From the NCBI RefSeq assembly GCF_023856365.1, contig NC_064549.1, positions 5,473,608 to 5,537,607 of the forward strand: DNA of 64,000 nucleotides. The letters are read 5' to 3'. This stretch comes from Brienomyrus brachyistius. Lineage: Eukaryota > Chordata > Actinopteri > Osteoglossiformes > Mormyridae. Positions 50,893 to 64,000 of the stretch are shown here, in pieces. The first letter of the stretch is position 1, and each line of letters begins with the position of its first letter. The position numbers and the translations under genes are program-made. Under the pieces are notes generated by a model that did not search any database, was not told where the DNA came from, and was given only the letters and a program-made list of their open reading frames with translations.

Positions 50893-53800
50893 TCAGAGGT
50901 GCTGCCTTTTGTGTTTGAGGATCTCCGTGGACGTTAGGGTCAGGTCTTTGTTACAGATATCACAATGGTAGGTCCTGGTCAGGCTGGAAGAGGATGACTG
51001 GGACTCTCCTGTCTCAGACTCTGGCTCTAAATACAAAAACGTGACTCAGAGGACATCTGTACTTCTCCAAACAAGCAGAAACGTCAAGTGATGTCAGCTG
51101 GCTAGACTTACCGTCCATGGGCTGCAGTTCTCCAGCTGGCCTGCAGGAGGCCTCATGGTGCATTCGCTCCAAAGGGGTCATCGGCATGTGCAGGTCGCAG
51201 TGGGGGCAGGTCCAGAAGGTGCGTAGACACTCGCTGTACAAATCCCGAGAGTCCTGCGGAGACAGGCATGCGCATACACACTGCCCTGAGTCCCGGGGAC
51301 CTCCCCCTATAGTTTAACATCTGCTCCCCAGCCCAAACTCACCGTCAGGCAGTTGTACGTGAAAAAGCTGAAGACCCTCAGACCTCCCTTGATGGGGTCT
51401 GGCTCGACCTGCATTCCGGGGAAGAGCGGGTTGGTCACCGGGCCAGTCGCTAGGCTATGACCCTGGGGTCCGACATACAGGTTCTGAGACTGCAGGGCGG
51501 TAAGACGTCGCATCGTGTAGCTGACCTGGGGGGTGGGACATCTCACATCAGCAGCATACTGCGAAGAAGACACTGAGTCTGAGTCTCTACCAAAGATTGT
51601 CAGTAGGGGGCGCCAAAACACGGTGAGTAAACAGCCTCATAGAATACCACTCACCCCAGTGGTAAACACAGATTGGCAGCTATAGTCATGTGACCCACCC
51701 CCTGGATTCCAGCACCAGAGTGCCCCTCACCTCCGTGTACAGCAGGAACCGCACCATGCCATCGGCCAGCTTCCGTACCTCCCTATACGGGACGGCCGGG
51801 CCCCCGGCACCTTGGCCCAACTGGGCCTGGAGGAGGCGCTCCCACTCTGCCCGCAGTGTCAGGGCAGAGGAGAGCACCTTCAGGGCTGCCTCCGAGTCAC
51901 GCAAGACCAGCTCCAGCCAGCCATCGGCCACCAGGCGCGTGCAGTCTGCGTTGCTATCCAGGGAGCTGGAAATCAGGAGCAGTGCCTGAAGGGGGCGACA
52001 CAGAGCAAGCACGCATACACACACACACACACACAATTATCTCCATCTCACAGAAAGAGGACATAATTGGTATTAAATATGTGCTCTTGTGCATCACGCC
52101 CTCTACCTGTAGGCAGGGCGCTCGCACGCAGTTGCACAAGTATGCCTTGTTGGTTTCCAGCAGAGTGGTGAAAGCCAGCAGTTGGTGCTTGGTGCTTGCG
52201 CCTCGGTCGGCCCCTGGGTGCAGGAGGAGAGAGCGGCACGATGCTCAGGAAAGGGGTGGTGCCCAAGGAGGGCGGGGCCTGTGGGGGCGTAGCAGAGTAC
52301 ATACCCATCTCTTCACACTCCAGCTCTGGGACGTGAAGAACCTCGGGGTCACTGGCAAACACACTGGTGGGATGGATAACCACACCCTGCTTGCTGCGCG
52401 TGTGGAAGACCTGTGGGCCAGGGTGGGGGGGGGGGATGACCCACCGTCATCTAGGGCATGCCTCTGAAACCCCCCCCTGCCAAAAACCCCAACAGCCACT
52501 TTAACCCAAAACCATGGGCCGAAAACTTCACACGAAACCATAATGCTATAAAACCCATGACATCAGACGGCAGCGAGTGTCATGAAATTCCCAGAATTAA
52601 TCACGTCGCCCCCTGCAGGCTCAGTAAGAGAATGCGAGGGAGGGCGGCAGGCAGCAACCTGGTCGGAGTCCTTCCGCGTGGCGTTGTGCTCGTCGGGCAC
52701 CGCCAGCTGGGGGTAAAGCCCCCGGCACAGTAGCAGGCGAAGCAGAGCCTGCTGGGAGGAGGACAGGTCGCGGCTGGCGTCCGCCGCCCCCCGCAGTGCC
52801 GCCACGTCGTGCCGCAGTTGGAACTTCACGTCCTGGTGGGGAAACGCGGGGGGGGGGGGGGGGGGTGTCACGCAGGAGACACAGAGGACGGCAGCAGGCG
52901 GAGGTGGGCGGCCCATCACCTGTATATCCACGTTGTGGGAGGCGCCGGCCTCGTCCCTCTTGGCCCTCCCGCTGCCCTCCTCCTCAGACCCCGAGGAGCC
53001 CGGCTCGCCGTCCCCCTCGTCCATGCGCAGCACTTTGCGCCGGCCCGTCTCCTGCAGCTCGTGGTCCCGCTTCATCTGGTGCAGGCGACGGCGCTTGCCC
53101 AGCCTCTCCCGCCGCTGCTGCCGGTCCTGCCCCATGGGGGTGCTGCTCTCCGCCTCCAGCAGCCCATGGCTGCCCAGCAGTTCCTGCAGCGGCATGTTTG
53201 CAATTTCCAACAGAGTTCCAATAAGCCACACCCCTCGTTATGATTGGCTAATTGGCCGTAAGGACTATCTTCACATTGTGACTGGCTGTAGAAAACAAAA
53301 CTCAGATAGTGAAAACTGATCAAATGATCATGAACTGTCTGATTCGATCTTAATATGCAGCTCAGTTTACTGCAAGAGATAATACCATCTTTAAAAATGA
53401 CAAAAATCGTCTATAACGAAATATAATAATATCGAAAGAAACTGTTGACTGATGGTTGTTTTTCAGTCTGTTAAGTTATCCATCATGCTAACAGAAGCAA
53501 ACACAATTAAATGAATGTCAACACTGCTGTTTCATATGGTGAGGCGATTAAGTAGAATTACAATATAGTTCATATTTGGGGTACAGTTAGCTGATAAGAT
53601 AGGCTTTCACTGATAGGTTGGCTATTAAAGGCAGTTTACTGTTGCTTGTAAAATAAATGTCAAAAAGCCATACAAATAACTGCAAACAAAAATAAACCTA
53701 TGAATGTAGCGAACATTTTGTCATACAACTGGGGGCATGAACACGGTCTGCAGCCGGTGGCAGAGGGTCATCCCTGGATGTGCTGCGCGTGTTTAGCCAG

Positions 53801-56800
53801 CAGAGGGCAACACATCTGGCTCTTGGGGTGTCACCGGCATTCACCTTGAACTGGCGCCGCAGGTTGACCATCTCATACAGCCGCTGCTCCTCCAGCCCCC
53901 GACGGCGACACCACTTCCTGGAGCCGGCGCCCCGCTCCCCCTTTACCTGCAGGAGACCAAGGAGGGCCCACACTCACCTTGCAAAATCATTTTCTTCATA
54001 AATAATCTGGTTTCTAACAGCCTGGGACACTGCTATTGTTCAGAAGGTTGCCGGTTCAAAAGCTGTGGGATCTCGCCATCGGACCCTTGAGCAAGACCCT
54101 TAATCCGCAATTGCACTGGGGACCGGCTGACCCGGCTTTCCAAAATGTGTCGCTTTTTGAAAAAATGTCTGCTAAACAAACGTAAATTTGTAAATAACCC
54201 CCATGACAGGTGGGGGGAGGAGGGACCGGATATCCGACTACTCCTCCATTGGTTAAAGACCCGAGTGTGTGTGTGTGTGTGTCCCGGCTCTGACCTGCAC
54301 CCAGGCGTTAAAGGCGTTGAGCAGAGTGAAAGGGTCTCCCAGGTTGCTGCTCAGGGGCTGGCGTGCAGTGGTGCAGTCGGGATTGTTCTGGGCGCTGCGC
54401 AGGAAGGGAGACTGCACGCTGAGGGCGGCGGCCAGGCTCAGCACGGGCTCCAGCAGGTGGAAGACGGAACCCAACACCAGCATCTTCCCTGGGAGTGCAG
54501 ACACGCATTAATCGGTCCCCGGCCTCATCCCTAAAATTCCCCCCCACGAAAGCCCCCTCAATCCCTGCCCCATACCGATGACGACGTCCACGGGCAGCTG
54601 TGCCAGCAACCTTCCAATGGGAGTCAGCTCTCCATGGCTGTCAAGCGCCCCCTGCTGGGTGAGGTAGGTCAGCGCGGTTTGGATGCTGGCAGCAGGGGGG
54701 GGGTCAATGAAGGTAAAAGAGCGAGGGTCGCCCAGTCCCATACTCTTCATCTGCGAGGATACAGGGATAGGGATGCTGATACCATAGGATCCTACAGCTG
54801 CTAACGATGAAGAGGAGCAGACCATGACCATCTCTCACCTGAAGTACCAGCGAGTCCAATGCCACCCGGTGGATTTCTGGGACTGGGTAGGGGGCAAAGG
54901 CATCATAGTCGGATTCTGCATATAATCGGTAACAGACCCCGGGGCCGGTACGACCCGCTCGACCCTTCCGCTGCTCCGCGCTGGCCCGGCTGATCCAGAA
55001 CTCCTGTAGCCTCTGCATCTTGGCCTTCGGGTCAAAGCTCATCTCCTTCACCTTCCCTGCGGGAGGCCGCACATGTCAGCGATACCTCTCAGACAGACCT
55101 CATGACCCAAATGCTCACATAACCACTTACCCGAGTCCACCACGAATCGCACCCCGTCGATGGTCACCGATGTCTCAGCGATGTTGGTGGAAATGATGCA
55201 CTTCCGTACCCCTGGGGGGGCGATGTCAAATACCTGCAGGGAGCCATCATCGGTAGGGTGCTGAAAGTTATGACACCGAGTGGCGACAGCAACTTGACAA
55301 AATGACCACCAGGGGGTGCCAAACCTTGTCCTGCTGGGTCAGGGAGAGGGTGCTGTGCAGGGGTAGAATGATCCAGCGGCGTGTGTGAGTGGCGTAGGTC
55401 TGGCAGGCCTCCATGATGGTGCTGATTTCTGCCACGCCGCTAAGGAAGAGCAGCAGGTCTCCGCGTTCCTCCAGGGGGTACCTCTGGTCGATGCCCTGCA
55501 GCACACGCAGGTACGGACGGGGGTCCAGCTTCTCAGAGTGGGACGGCTGCTCCTCTGGGGGGATCGGCTGGTAGATAACCTGAGGGGAGACCAGTCTGAG
55601 CAGGAGGTTCTTAGAGCAGGGTTTCTCAATCCGCTCCTCGGGGACCTGCAGACAGTCCACGTTTTTGTTCCCTCCCAGAGCAAAAACGTGGACTGTCTGT
55701 GGGTCCCTGAGGACTGAACTGGGAAGCTGCTTTACAGCAAAAGGTTTAGCATGTCTTCTGTTTATGAAAAATTATTATTCAGGAAGGCTGTAGCCCCTCT
55801 AGGCCTATGGTTGTGCAGATCAGTGAATGTGCCTTTAATCTCTGTGTCAAGGGAACCTCCAGTCTCCAAAGGCCCATCCCCCTCCTTCAGTGTCTCCAAT
55901 CGTTACAAAAAAGGCTAAACATGTGCAGGTCCTTAACCACCGCGCCCCTTGTGGCCTCATGCGTCATCACTGTCGGCACGATCACCCACCTGGATAGGGA
56001 AGAGCCTCCCGGGAACCTGGAGCACAGGGGCGTCGCTGAAGTAAGTGGAGAAGAGCTGGATGTTGATGGTGGCCGACATGAGGACGAGCCGCAGGTCAGG
56101 GCGTAGCTGCAGCAACGCACGCAGCACGCCCAGCAGGAAGTCACTGTGCAGGTGCCGCTCATGAACTTCGTCCACCAACAGCACCTGGTAGCGAGCCAGC
56201 GTGCCGTCCTGCTGGATCTGCCGCAGCAGCAGCCCCTCGGTCAGGAAGAGCAGCTTAGTGGCCACCGTGCGCGTTGTTTCGAAGCGGATCTGGTAGCCCA
56301 CCTGGAATATGGTTGCGACACATGTGAGGTGGGAGTTAGTGCGACCGCGACAGGATCGATGTGGATGATGCAGCCACATGCACTGCAAGGGATGATGGAG
56401 AATCACATAACGACACCCCTGGTGGAAGGCGGTCCCAGTGCAGTACGCAGCCGTGTCTCTGTACCTTTGATCCGTACTGGTTGAGGCTCTCAGTGCTGAC
56501 ACGCTTAGCCAGTGAGATGCAGGCGATTCGGCGTGGCTGGGTGCAGCCGATGTTGCTGAAGCCGGCAGAGAGCAGGTATTGGGGCACCTGGGTGGACTTC
56601 CCGCAGCCCGTGTCCCCGGCCACCAGCACCACTGGGTGTGCCCTCACAAGCTCCACGATCCGGTCCCGGTACTGGAAGATGGGCAGGGACCTCCGCTCCC
56701 GCTGTAGCTTAGCCAGCTTGGAGAAACTCTGCTTCTGGCTAAAGTCCAGGTAGTGGAGCAGGGCCAGACGGCACGTGGCAACCTCCTGACTCCCCGGGTC

Positions 56801-57160
56801 CACATTACTCCTTCGCCGCGAGTCAGCCTGGCCAAGCCGCTCCTCCACATCCCGTGTCCGCACAGAGACGTTGATCCTGTAGCGGGCATCATACTCCTTG
56901 GGCAGGCCCAGGTCCAAAACTGAAGTTTTGCTCTTTTTGCACTTCACCCCCTTATCCCCCACGCTGTCTTTTGAAACCAGCATCTCTTTTTTCTCCTTAA
57001 ACCTCTGGAATCGTTCAAAGAAAGCCCAGAACTGCTTATGGTCAGGACTTCCCGCCTGAATATAATCGTGCGGACGGAAGAAAATCTCATCCAGACGTGC
57101 GCGGCATCCCGGGCTGCTCCAGTTCCAATTCTCACCGTCCCGTTTTCTCTCTGACCCCAT
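50893..57160 (-). CDS. DHX34: DHX34, DEAH-box RNA helicase of nonsense-mediated decay
   Basis: DHX34 is a DExH-box ATPase that promotes UPF1 remodelling in nonsense-mediated mRNA decay. Sixteen exons, in transcript order: 56465-57160, 55990-56301, 55325-55579, 55131-55233, 54839-55056, 54576-54750, 54295-54488, 53845-53946, 52920-53183, 52659-52832, 52305-52410, 52107-52213, 51731-51985, 51343-51525, 51112-51253, 50893-51026. They give 1139 residues (human 1143) with every phase correct. Helicase motifs: [10 protein letters not shown] (182-190), Ia TQPRRIA, II DEVH (276-279), III SAT (308-310), [24 protein letters not shown] (484-491). The C-terminal end has CPHC...H...C and a C2H2-like [23 protein letters not shown]. 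The start is the first ATG of the conserved frame; exon 1 also encodes [16 protein letters not shown] noncoding first exon may exist. Confidence 0.97.
52849..52866. repeat. Poly(G) tract in DHX34 intron
   Basis: A run of G residues with one T, just outside an exon acceptor; on the coding strand it is a C-rich pyrimidine tract. Confidence 0.85.
54014..54196 (+). repeat. tRNA-derived SINE in DHX34 intron
   Basis: Contains GGTTGCCGGTTCAAAAGC (B-box-like), CTTGAGCAAGACCCTTAA, and a 3' end GTCGC...AAAAATGTCTGCTAAACAAACGTAAA, a widely shared fish SINE tail. It is antisense to DHX34. Confidence 0.7.
55303..55321 (+). promoter_or_regulatory. CTCF-like motif in DHX34 intron
   Basis: TGACCACCAGGGGGTGCCA fits YGRCCASYAGRKGGCRSYV at all but one position (T for C). 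Confidence 0.4.
55617..55729. mobile_element. Fold-back hAT-like element in DHX34 intron
   Basis: A short palindrome: GACAGTCCACGTTTTTG pairs with AAAAACGTGGACTGTC, leaving a loop of about 16 bases. It starts CAGGGTTTCTCAATCC. The flanks TCTTAGAG and CTTTACAG share five of eight bases, including the central TA. Confidence 0.65.
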
Positions 57161-57830
57161 TTTAATCTTTTATTATTATTGTTGTTAAAATTGGTTCTAC
57201 ACAAGTAGCAGTTTATAGTCCATCCAGCGCATTAGCAGTAAGATTGAGGGCACTGTCTATGTAGCCTGTCCAGGTAACACGTTACACCTGCGACTCTGGC
57301 ACAGCAGCACACCGCATCACTGCAGATCAAAGACGGGTCGGCATTCATCCCGTGCAAGATCTGACTCCGGATCTCGTACATCACCGTTTATTCACCCGAT
57401 TATGCAGCAGCTCTGCACGCCTAAACCGGAATTGCTAGCCGGATATTTACATATATACATAATGTATCGCAAATGCGTCGTTATCATAATTTTACGATTT
57501 CTGTAAACGGATAAGAGAGCGGATGAAGGTTCAGTAAAGCTCGCTGACCTCCATGTTGTATTTTCATACAAACATCACAGCCAAGGGTCAGAGACTATCA
57601 ACTAAGGACACTGAAAAAGTTTAAAGTCAGTTGTTTCAGCACATCCACACGGACACGCCGGGTTCGTCGGAGAGGGCCATCGAAATGATCCAAAACGAAA
57701 TATTTTCCCGAGGATGACAGAAAATATTACGGACCGTTTCCGTTCCGTCTTTAAAAGAAACCGGGTGGCTCACGGTGCGTCCAACATCCGTTCCGAGGCG
57801 GATATTCGATTCCCTCAATAAGCACTAGGA
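57161..57830. other. DHX34 5' flank
   Basis: Upstream of the DHX34 start codon, with moderate CpG content at about 57280-57450 and 57640-57800. The promoter should lie here but no core element stands out. Confidence 0.35.
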
Positions 57831-58034
57831 CAGGGGTGTCAAACTCCAGTCCTTGAGGGCCAGAGCCCTGTGTGGCTTAGTTCTTTCCATATTCTACTAT
57901 CAATGATTCAGCTCAAGAGCTGTGTGATAATTAGCACAAGGCTGTGCAAGGAGTCGAATCAAGTGTGTTGAACAAGGGGAAACCCAAGAATGTGCAATGC
58001 TTCGGCCCTCTAGGAGTGGAGTTTGATACCCCTG
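57831..58034. mobile_element. hAT-like nonautonomous element (CAGGGGTGTCAAACTC ends)
   Basis: Starts CAGGGGTGTCAAACTCCAGT and ends GAGTTTGATACCCCTG. The flanks CACTAGGA (57823-57830) and CACTAGAA (58035-58042) differ at one position. It is 204 bp and non-coding. Confidence 0.8.
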
Positions 58035-58042
58035 CACTAGAA

Positions 58043-58726
58043 TCAACAATGTTTTGCTGGATAGACTAGAAGCACTAGCTTACTCGCTGATAAGAGGAAA
58101 TGCAGTCAGCACACATACCTGCATGCATTTAATGTAGAAAGATGTGCAAACACGTTTACTATCACGCAGCCTGCTGCCATAGATATCCTCTGCGGCCCCA
58201 CCTGCATCACCACAATCACCGCATGTAAGTCTGTCTGGGAGAGAGGAATTTTCTTGCTGGAAGTGGCACATGATGACTTCACTGATGGTATCACAGGCAG
58301 GGCCAGTACACCCTTTAGACGACACAGGCGGTCACCTCAAGCACAATTTGATTAAGGGGTGCAAAAAAAAAAAAGAGTGAAAAAAATCGATAAAAAATAT
58401 GTGATTTTACAGTTATTTACACTAGTTTTAATATTTATCTACTTTTCTTATGAAACAGATGCCAGCTAGCTAGCATGACACCCGATGCTACTGAAATAGC
58501 TTTAATACTAATGAACTGATCATTTTTTCTGCTGCCCTTAACAGGAGGGGGTGGGGGAGTGGGGCGTAGCTCGAAGTAGCTACGTAATAGAAGGTTACAT
58601 TTCAGACATCCCACCTTCGGCATAATCAGGGAGATGGGGGTTGGCTGTTTCCCTGGCACGTCATCCACGAGTATCTGGGAGCTTCTGCCAGTTTCGGGAG
58701 ATTACTAATCATCAGTACTAATGAAC
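58043..58726. repeat. Intergenic DNA with a dispersed repeat
   Basis: 58487-58535 matches 30117-30170 over about 35 identical bases and continues similarly, so both are copies of one interspersed repeat of unknown class. The rest is featureless. Confidence 0.5.
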
Positions 58727-59561
58727 TCAGAATTTCTAGAAGTTATTAAAAATGATTGGACATTTATTGAAACAAATGACCGGCATGGTATCTCTGGGAG
58801 GCGGCAAAGGCTGTAACTCAAGGTAGAATAATTTCATATTCAGCACACGAAAAGAAAAAGGATAAAGCACTTGAGACAGAGCTAGAACAGAAAATTAAAA
58901 CTTTGGAATCGGCACATGATGCATCCCAAGAAAAACACTTTCTCGATGAACTGAGAAAATGTAAAATGGAACTGCAAGAATTAAGAGATAAAAATTACTC
59001 AGTTTTACTTACAGAGATTACGCTTGGACAATTTTGAACATAGTAATAAATCTAGCAAGTTTTAGCAAACCAACTAAAACAGAATAAAGAAAATGTAGCA
59101 AACTCTTCAGTTACAGACCCCAATGGGAAGGCAACTCATAGCCCAGGAGAGATAAATAGGATATTTAGGGACTTCTATAAAAAATTATACTCACCTAATA
59201 TTAATCCAACCAATTCTGAAATAGAAGAGCTCTTAAACATCAACCTACCAAAATTAAATAATGAACAAATAACGCCATTAGAGTTACCTCTCTCAATAGT
59301 GGAACTTCACGATGCACTACAACGTATGCTTAGCGGGAAAGCCCCAGGTCCAGATGGATTTCCAGCAGAATTCTACAAAACATTTTGGCCTCTGCTAGCA
59401 CCACTGTTCCATAGAATGATTATAGAAATGAAAGAAACTTGCAGCATCCCTCCAAATATGAATTGTACAGATATTAACCTGCTCCACAAACCAAAGAATA
59501 ATATCAAAGGTATTCAAACAGCTAATTTACTGCACCACCAGCCAAAAAGGCTAGTTCTGTG
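58727..59561 (+). mobile_element. L1-clade LINE ORF2 fragment
   Basis: The plus strand reads like the segment between endonuclease and reverse transcriptase of L1-type LINEs: WEAAKAVTQGRIISYSAHEKK, then LQRMLSGKAPGPDGFPAEFYK (59311-59373), then FHRMIIEMKETCSIP and INLLHKPKNN. Frames are broken before 59290. The fragment stops well before the reverse-transcriptase core, so it is 5'- and 3'-truncated and dead. It abuts an A run at 59562-59585. Confidence 0.8.
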
Positions 59562-59585
59562 ACAAAAAAAAAAAAAAAAAAAAAA
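59562..59585 (+). repeat. Poly(A) run after LINE fragment
   Basis: About 23 A residues immediately follow the truncated LINE coding sequence. Confidence 0.9.
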
Positions 59586-59930
59586 GTGTTATATGCATTT
59601 TTCTTTCATTAGCCAGCAGCCTAGTGTTCAATTTTGTCTTCATCGCCCTTCATCGAAATTACTCACCTCAGGTGAGTGGCTGGGCTTCATTTTCCGCCGA
59701 GCTCACACCATCACACTATTTTTTTTTTTACACCACGTTTAAAAATTGCAGCTAAGACGTCTCGATGAACCAATCAGACCTAAAGCACATTTTTTTTGCA
59801 TCAGATACGTTTGAAATGTGCCACTAATTTAAAATATAGAAAAAGCATAATCAGGCTTGGCCGGGTGAAGGTTCATCGAAAACGATGCAGTTGAAAATAC
59901 AGAAATACAGCCATAAGAGAGGCACGAGGT
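59586..59930. other. Gap between LINE fragment and ST14 3' end
   Basis: AT-rich DNA with nothing recognised. Confidence 0.35.
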
Positions 59931-59936
59931 TTTATT
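59931..59936 (-). terminator. ST14: Candidate ST14 polyadenylation signal
   Basis: AATAAA on the minus strand about 700 bases after the protease stop codon; the DNA between would be the 3' UTR. Confidence 0.5.
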
Positions 59937-60634
59937 ACAGTATTAAATATTCACGTCATATTAAAACAACTTTGTGGAATAAAACTGGAGTGGAATAAAA
60001 ACCATATTCATACACAACACAGATGCAGTCAGGACACTCCTGGATGACTGAATTCTCCCCAAAAATGGTGATATTTTTTGATGGGGGATTCAGTTTGGAT
60101 GACAGTGTAAAATCATCCAAGATTTACAAAGCAGATTTATGGTATGTAAGGCACCTGTTATGTGGAAACTACATTTTGAAAGCCCAAATTAAAAAATATA
60201 TATCTCTATATGTCCCCTGTAAAGCGGCAGGGAGCTTCCCTCTGAGGACATACGGCTTATCACCTTCACCAGCAGACAGACTCGCCTTCACAATTTGACA
60301 AAATTAAAAAGAACATTACAAAGAAAGACTGCATTGCAGCTACGTCACAGTAAAAATATTTACAACTGCAAAAAGGAAGGAAGGACCTTAGAAACAGGAA
60401 GAGGATAGAGGAGGGAGAAATGCAGTCCTGCTCTCTTTTCAAAATAGTGCATCCCTTTTGGGACTTTTTGGGGTCAGGTGCCCTGTAACTGCTCTCCATT
60501 TGTGGCTGGGGTGAAGTCCTCAGGGGGACAGAGTCTGCGGATGTATATCAGCTGCTATGAGGTCACAGGCTGGATCTAGACTTTAACCGATGGCGGCAGG
60601 TTGAGTCACATGTTCCGCCCCTTGCCTGGGTCAT

Positions 60635-63932
<3,298 letters not shown>

Positions 63933-63977
63933 CTAGGAAGTAAAAGGAAATATATTCATGACATCACAAAATATTGT

Positions 63978-64000
63978 GGGTGGTGGTGGTGGTGGGGGTG
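63978..64000. repeat. (GGT)n tract at the window edge
   Basis: Short GGT/GTG trinucleotide run, cut by the end of the window. Confidence 0.8.

Overview
The window is vertebrate chromosomal DNA, most likely from a ray-finned fish. The genes are split by GT-AG introns, and the protein products match vertebrate chromatin, membrane-trafficking, proteasome, signalling, RNA-helicase and protease families. The gaps are full of fish-type repeats: a Tc1 fragment, hAT-like fold-back elements, tRNA-derived SINEs, a solo LTR, an L1-clade fragment and many CA/TG microsatellites. Species cannot be fixed from the sequence alone.

Layout. 1-8.9 kb is repeat-rich intergenic DNA (Tc1 fragment, two SINE copies, a 734 bp solo LTR). 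A CpG-rich segment with a splice donor at about 9.0-9.25 kb is a candidate 5' noncoding exon and promoter. BICRA (+, coding 11.8-19.4 kb) follows, then EHD2 (+, 23.8-28.7 kb) and PSMD8 (+, 32.1-34.5 kb). A minus-strand, frame-broken coding-like stretch lies at 36.0-37.3 kb where mammals carry GGN. SPRED3 (+, 41.7-48.1 kb) comes next, followed by a 16-copy 52 bp GC-rich minisatellite. DHX34 (-, 50.9-57.2 kb), an L1-clade fragment, and the 3' part of a matriptase (ST14-type) gene (-, 60.6 kb to beyond the right edge) complete the window.

The genes do not form one pathway. BICRA belongs to the ncBAF remodelling complex, EHD2 is a membrane-remodelling ATPase, PSMD8 is the proteasome lid subunit Rpn12, SPRED3 restrains Ras-MAPK signalling, DHX34 acts in nonsense-mediated decay, and matriptase is a membrane serine protease. 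What unites them is synteny. BICRA, EHD2 and DHX34 lie in human 19q13.3, while PSMD8, GGN and SPRED3 lie in 19q13.2. Here the two groups are interleaved within 50 kb.

Exon-intron models for the six genes were built by reading splice sites and checking phase; all close in frame except BICRA exon 4, which carries one extra base. I see no microbial-type gene system, CRISPR array, rRNA or bona fide tRNA gene. The best leads are the apparent BICRA frameshift, the candidate GGN relic with a fold-back element inside it, a set of hAT-like elements with TA-centred 8 bp target duplications, twin abutting hairpins at 39.3 kb, the SPRED3 minisatellite, and CTCF-like motifs around BICRA, EHD2 and DHX34.
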